This document shows, piece by piece, positions 60,273 through 64,000 of a stretch of DNA of 64,000 bases. Location of the stretch: NCBI GenBank assembly GCA_021647585.1, contig JAKIUK010000006.1, positions 1 to 64,000 on the forward strand, given 5' to 3'. Source of the DNA: Methylococcaceae bacterium. GTDB taxonomy: Bacteria > Pseudomonadota > Gammaproteobacteria > Methylococcales > Methylomonadaceae. The notes beneath the pieces are model-generated. The model was not told where the DNA came from and did not search any database. It saw only the letters and a list, made by a program, of their open reading frames with translations. Every line of letters starts with the position of its first letter. Positions within the stretch are counted from its first letter, which is position 1. Both the position numbers and the translations under genes were made by a program.

Positions 60273-61871
60273 TTAATTTAAATCAGCTGAATTAGCATTC
60301 AAGCCCATCAACACCGGGTTTTTAAAATCAAAACCAAATAACTCTGGATTTTCACCTATCACCGCTGCACTAAAAATATAAAATACATAATCATACGTTT
60401 CTTTTGGTATTTTATACTTCTGTGTTAATTTCCAAAAATTCCTTTCCCGAGGATTATTTGGCATTTCGTTTATTAACCGCCTGACTCTATTATGCCCCCA
60501 GTTATACGAAGCCATAACCAGCAAGCCTGACGCTTGCGCCTCTGTACTATATATTTTTTTCAAATACTTTGCAGCTGCATAGCTCGACTTTTCGAAATCA
60601 AAACGCTCATCATCTGGATCATGTTCTCTAAAAGAAGCAAGAGGCCCAATTTTAAGACCATATTCTTTCCCCGTTCCAGGTATAAACTGCCACGCCCCTT
60701 TTGCTATTCCAAACCGGGTTTTAGGACCAATTGCATCAAATCTAAAATTACTTTCCTGTAATGAAATATACAAGAACTGAGGTGGTAAATTTTCTGAGTA
60801 CATTGCATTTACAACCATACGCGCATGTCCTAATCGTTCAATCCTGGTAATAGCGCTGGTCAAACGTTTTGAAGACTGCCATTTAGCAATATATTTTTTT
60901 ACTTCGGAGATAAACCCTTCCGACAACTCAAGATCACATTCCCCGAATATTTTAGCCATTCTTACTATAGCTTCATCCTCTTCACTTAGAGAAAGTTTTA
61001 ACTGCTTGGCAAAGTCTACCTCACTCAAATAATCTTGATATCTTGTCTTCATTTCTCGAAGCTTTTGTCTTTTCAAAGCAATGCTAGAAATTTGAATGTT
61101 TGATCCACTTTTTTTAGCTTCTATCTCTGTTTGTGCAATCTGTACTTCAAAAGTTTTTATATCGTAAAACATATCAACTGCAATAGATTGAGCATGCTCA
61201 AGTCGCACCTGCTGGTACACAATAAAAGCCCCTGATAGACTAAGAAGAACCACTACAGACACAATAATCCACTTATAATAAAAAGTTGTTTTTTTCTGTT
61301 CTTTTTTCTGTTCCTGCCTAATAATCCTTCGTACCATCCTGGTATGATCGCCCATTTCCTCTTCAGGTTTTTCAGTAAAATAATGATCGTACACCTCATC
61401 TACATTACTTTTTTTACCTGTATAGCTATTCCGTTCGGATGATACAGACAAATCCATAGTCTGTTCTTGGGGCTGGGGGTGGTGATATGAGTGCTTTATT
61501 TTTTCAATAACAACAGGTTCAATAATTACTGAAAATAGAGCATTTTCATTTCCAAAATGAAAATTGGCCTTATCCGTCAATAACATCTCCGATACCTGAT
61601 TCCCTCCCACATATGTTCCATTTGAACTACCCAGATCTCTTATTATCCATCCTTCATCAGTAAGAGCCACTTCCGCATGCTTACGACTAACGCCATCATC
61701 AGTAAGAACCAAATCACAATCTACAAAACGTCCAATTATGAAAGTCTCAGCAAACACACGACTATAGGTCTCACCACCATCCGAATAATTAATTCGAATA
61801 CGAGCGATTCCAGGCTGTGCTTTAGTTTTTTGTGCCGGCATAAGTCGCGTTTTATCATCTAAATTATCCAT
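60273..61871 (-). CDS. FHA domain - transmembrane - lytic transglycosylase fusion protein
   Basis: 532 residues. FHA domain at about 25-100 (FIIGRFVDCDLVLTDDGVSR, KHAEV, DLGSSNGTYVGG) in the cytosol, then a charged linker, one membrane span (WIIVSVVVLLSLSGAFIVYQ) near 200, a coiled helical part (220-330), and an SLT/MltE-like domain (LPPQFLYISLQESNFRFDAI with the catalytic Glu, GAWQFIPGTGKEYGL, SYNWGHNRVRRLI). FHA domains bind phosphothreonine, so cell-wall cleavage may respond to a protein kinase. Confidence 0.88.
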   Translation of the reverse strand: MDNLDDKTRLMPAQKTKAQPGIARIRINYSDGGETYSRVFAETFIIGRFVDCDLVLTDDGVSRKHAEVALTDEGWIIRDLGSSNGTYVGGNQVSEMLLTDKANFHFGNENALFSVIIEPVVIEKIKHSYHHPQPQEQTMDLSVSSERNSYTGKKSNVDEVYDHYFTEKPEEEMGDHTRMVRRIIRQEQKKEQKKTTFYYKWIIVSVVVLLSLSGAFIVYQQVRLEHAQSIAVDMFYDIKTFEVQIAQTEIEAKKSGSNIQISSIALKRQKLREMKTRYQDYLSEVDFAKQLKLSLSEEDEAIVRMAKIFGECDLELSEGFISEVKKYIAKWQSSKRLTSAITRIERLGHARMVVNAMYSENLPPQFLYISLQESNFRFDAIGPKTRFGIAKGAWQFIPGTGKEYGLKIGPLASFREHDPDDERFDFEKSSYAAAKYLKKIYSTEAQASGLLVMASYNWGHNRVRRLINEMPNNPRERNFWKLTQKYKIPKETYDYVFYIFSAAVIGENPELFGFDFKNPVLMGLNANSADLN

Positions 61872-62108
61872 AATTACAGCTCATAAAAAATTTAATAGCC
61901 GATGTACCCACTCACTCATGTTTCTCCCATTCCTATAAAATAAGAAGACAATGTTTGCGGGCCCAAAGTTAAATTAAAGTATATTCATATCCATTATAAA
62001 AAAAGAAATCCAACTCTATTGTAGAAGACAAAAGTGTAGATTAAAAATGAAAAACCGTTAAGGCACATTTTAGTACAACAACCCATAAGTTAGTGAACTA
62101 TCTTTTCC

Positions 62109-62185
62109 CGTCATTCCTGCATGCTCTTAGCTGGAATCCAAGCGTCCAGCTAATGGGTTTCCGATAAAAGACTTCAGGAATGACG
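62109..62185. repeat. Palindromic repeat with CGTCATTCCTG ends
   Basis: CGTCATTCCTG (62109-62119) and CAGGAATGACG (62175-62185) with an inner AGCTGGA/TCCAGCT pair. It lies in the 61872-62785 gap, where I see no gene. The remainder holds a half of the 36288-36523 element (62218-62262) and GTAGTAGGGGCTTTAG-type repeat DNA near 62325-62380. Confidence 0.75.
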
Positions 62186-62785
62186 AATTATTATATGCAC
62201 GAACTTATGGTTCACTGTACTAGAGGTCTAGCAACTTTGGTTTGAAGAATGGTGATTTATAGAGTACAAACTTTAACTTATTGACTTTAGTAGCCTATTA
62301 TTGACAGCTATGGTGTTATCGGGGTAGTAGGGGCTTTAGTTACGACTAAAGCAATTCGCGGTTTAAGTCCCTCCTACGTGAATATAAGTCCTATGGTTTT
62401 ATTAGACCAACATAAGCAGGATAATTCGCTTTTACCCAGCATAGCAGACTATAACTTGCATCCTAACGATTTTTTAGCCCCCCCTTTAGAAGCAACGACA
62501 GAGCGCCAGCCCATCAACCCATCTTTGACAGAGTAACAGCCCCCCCCTAACCCCCTTTATAATTACCAAACTCACCAAAATTTACCCAAATTTTTCTGGT
62601 TAATCTTAGAAATAAATAAATTATATTGCTGGTAAAATACCAAGGATTAACCTATAGTATAAGCAGCTACAGATTTTGATACTGGCATTTAAGGTTGTTC
62701 CCTCCGTGTTACCCCCTCTGAAAACACCACTTCATTACCTGTACGCAACACTCAATATGTTTAATTATTTCAGGTAAAAAGTTAC

Positions 62786-62989
62786 ATGGCTACAGGTACA
62801 GTAAAATGGTTTAACGAAGCCAAAGGTTTTGGTTTTATTTCTCAAGACGATGGCGGTGCAGACGTATTCGTACATTTCAGCGCAATTCAGGGTTCAGGAT
62901 TCAAAACTCTAAATGAAGGTCAAGCGGTATCCTATGAAGTTGAGAATGGTCCAAAGGGCCCTCAAGCTACTAGTGTAGAAGCTGCATAA
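62786..62989 (+). CDS. CspA-family cold shock protein
   Basis: 67-residue OB-fold protein with RNP1 KGFGFISQ and RNP2 VFVHFSAI. Binds single-stranded RNA and DNA. It starts [10 protein letters not shown] after a CAGGT site. A terminator follows. The 5' region may be a long leader as in cspA, but I cannot fold it here. Confidence 0.96.
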   Translation: MATGTVKWFNEAKGFGFISQDDGGADVFVHFSAIQGSGFKTLNEGQAVSYEVENGPKGPQATSVEAA

Positions 62990-63017
62990 TCGAGCTTTCA
63001 TCGGACACCCGATATAT

Positions 63018-63043
63018 AGAACCCCGCTACGGCGGGGTTCTTT
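63018..63043 (+). terminator. Intrinsic terminator of the csp gene
   Basis: AGAACCCCGC-TAC-GGCGGGGTTCT followed by TTTA; a classic GC-rich hairpin with T-tail. Confidence 0.9.
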
Positions 63044-63095
63044 TATTGCGGCTTATAAAAAATGATAGACCGCATCATCAAAAACTGGAACATAA

Positions 63096-63359
63096 ATGAA
63101 AAAACTATTTGTAGGCAATTTACCTACCAACACCAGCGAAAAAGACCTTCAGACTCTATTTTCAAAATTTGGCACTGTACGCTCATTAAATCTTGTTACG
63201 GATATTTTTTCTGACCAGTGCAAAGGCTTTGGTTTTATTGAAATGGAAGGTCATGAAGCCCGTGCAGCCATAGCAGGTTTAGATGGTAAAGACTTTAATG
63301 GTAAACCTATAAAAGTGAATTTTGAATCGCCTAAGGCTGGACGCCGAGGCCGTAAATAA
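63096..63359 (+). CDS. RRM-type RNA-binding protein
   Basis: 87 residues with one RNA recognition motif: RNP2 KLFVGNLP at the start and RNP1 KGFGFIEM in the middle, and a basic tail RRGRK. Similar proteins are cold-induced in cyanobacteria and some Proteobacteria, which fits its place next to csp. Confidence 0.92.
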   Translation: MKKLFVGNLPTNTSEKDLQTLFSKFGTVRSLNLVTDIFSDQCKGFGFIEMEGHEARAAIAGLDGKDFNGKPIKVNFESPKAGRRGRK

Positions 63360-63479
63360 ATTCATAACCCCATAGCTATTCACCACTTCTTGAGCCCAAG
63401 ATAAATTTAATTTTCTTAGGTAACGCGTAATAAGTAACCTACTAGGATTGCGCAGAATTATTATTCGTCTTCAACTAAC

Positions 63480-63563
63480 ATATGGATGTGTGTAGGTAGA
63501 ACAATGCATAATGCCATGGACGGAATGTAGTAGGGTAACGCAGGAGCAATTGTCGAGGCGCAA
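63480..63563. repeat. Dispersed repeat family B, copy 2
   Basis: Contains ACAATGCATAATGCCATGGA, GTAGGGTAACGCAGGAGCAA and TCGAGGCGCAACG, matching 4598-4693 with few differences. Confidence 0.7.
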
Positions 63564-63660
63564 CGGAGGGAGCATAGCAAGCTATGTAACCGGAGTTGCA
63601 AGGCAGAATACGGATAAAAATATTAGAAAAGCTTTAGCGATTCTTATGCTTTAGTGCAAG

Positions 63661-63756
63661 TAAGGCTGGTGGGTTATTTATTGCGAATTGCCTTACCTGA
63701 GGCGTATAGAGTCGCAAACCCCAAGATCCTATTGCGACTCTAGAGTTCCAGCCTGC
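63661..63756. repeat. Palindromic repeat with nested arms
   Basis: AGGCTGG/CCAGCCT outside and AGAGTCGCAA (63708-63717)/TTGCGACTCT (63732-63741) inside. It stands between the RRM and ABC transporter genes, 40 bp from the transporter stop. Confidence 0.7.
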
Positions 63757-63795
63757 CAACTCTACTGAGTTATTATCTAAAACTCTGAATAAACA

Positions 63796-64000
63796 CTATT
63801 CTCCCAGAAAATCTCCTTTCTGATGTTGCCACATCTCATAGTATCTACCCTGACTTGAGAGTAACTGCCTATGTGTACCTTGCTCTATGATTCTGCCTTG
63901 CTCCAAAACAATAATTCTATCCATACGTAAAATAGTTGAAAGACGATGAGCAATAACGATGGCAGTTTTATTTTTTAATAAATCAAAGATCGCCAGTTGG
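63796..64000 (-). CDS. ABC transporter ATP-binding protein, C-terminal end (partial)
   Basis: The gene runs off the right edge of the window. The last 67 codons read LAIFDLLKNKTAIVIAHRLS ... RIIVLEQGRIIEQGTHRQLL and end FLGE. IAHRLST is the H-loop of an exporter-type ABC ATPase, and the following VLEQGRIIEQGTH is typical of fused permease-ATPase exporters. Substrate cannot be told from this end. Confidence 0.88.
   Translation of the reverse strand, partial: QLAIFDLLKNKTAIVIAHRLSTILRMDRIIVLEQGRIIEQGTHRQLLSSQGRYYEMWQHQKGDFLGE

Noticed and set aside
61872..62785. Search for genes in the 914-bp gap before csp
   Set aside because: Only repeats and stop-rich DNA in all frames; no start with a ribosome site and a reasonable frame.

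Overview
The window looks like a chromosomal segment of an AT-rich gammaproteobacterium. The block tig-clpP-clpX-lon-hupB-tRNA-tRNA-ppiD, a type-2 leuA beside an Lrp-type regulator, and the csp/RRM genes all fit that class. Many dispersed palindromic repeats, together with two oxygen-era hydrogenases, make a methanotroph-like (Methylococcales) host a reasonable guess. No methane oxidation gene is present, so that guess is inference only.

Layout. 1-12 kb is ordinary chromosome with decayed pieces: a Y1 transposase fragment, a frameshifted tautomerase, a PaiB-like flavoprotein, a UPF0182 membrane protein, a TPMT-like methyltransferase, a cupin, a dienelactone hydrolase, leuA and lrp, a methyltransferase-like gene and a transglutaminase-like gene. 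12-17 kb (minus strand) holds a cytosolic uptake [NiFe] hydrogenase of the cyanobacterial/Huc type (group 2a): hupS, hupL, two tandem four-cysteine proteins, a YkgJ-type cysteine cluster protein, a maturation protease and a 98-aa unknown. It is preceded by a sigma54-type promoter and an upstream palindrome. 17.3-30.9 kb is a defence/mobile island: a broken IS4-like transposase, a YgjP-like peptidase, hsdR, a frameshifted fic with an AbiEi-like partner and a small FicA-like ORF on the other strand, a DUF4411/XRE-ImmA toxin-antitoxin pair, a REP-associated transposase with its REPs, hsdS, hsdM, and a YefM/YoeB deletion remnant between two copies of a long-hairpin repeat. 31-36 kb is hoxFUYHW, an NAD-linked group 3d hydrogenase. 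36.5-38.2 kb holds an NtrC/HoxA-type activator with a degenerate receiver and a small Cys-rich protein. 38.4-50.1 kb (plus strand) is a long accessory and maturation operon: TPR protein, two tiny membrane proteins, NifU-Rieske fusion, NHL protein, hypF, hypC, a SIS-domain protein, hypD, hypE, hypA, hypB and a nickel transporter. 50.2-59.1 kb is the PpiD/HU/Lon/Clp/trigger factor block with three tRNA genes. 59-64 kb has a PG-binding protein, an FHA-TM-lytic transglycosylase fusion, a repeat-rich gap, csp, an RRM protein and the end of an ABC exporter.

How it fits together. The hyp genes probably mature both hydrogenases, each of which has its own C-terminal protease. The NifU-Rieske protein, the two small membrane proteins and the paired four-cysteine proteins are the best candidates for carrying electrons from the cytosolic group 2a enzyme to the respiratory chain. 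The HoxA-like activator plausibly drives hupSL through the sigma54 promoter. The defence island sits between the uptake hydrogenase structural genes and the rest of the hydrogenase locus and looks like an insertion. At least one family of about 165-bp long-hairpin repeats (four copies) is scattered through the window, two of them at the right edge of that island.
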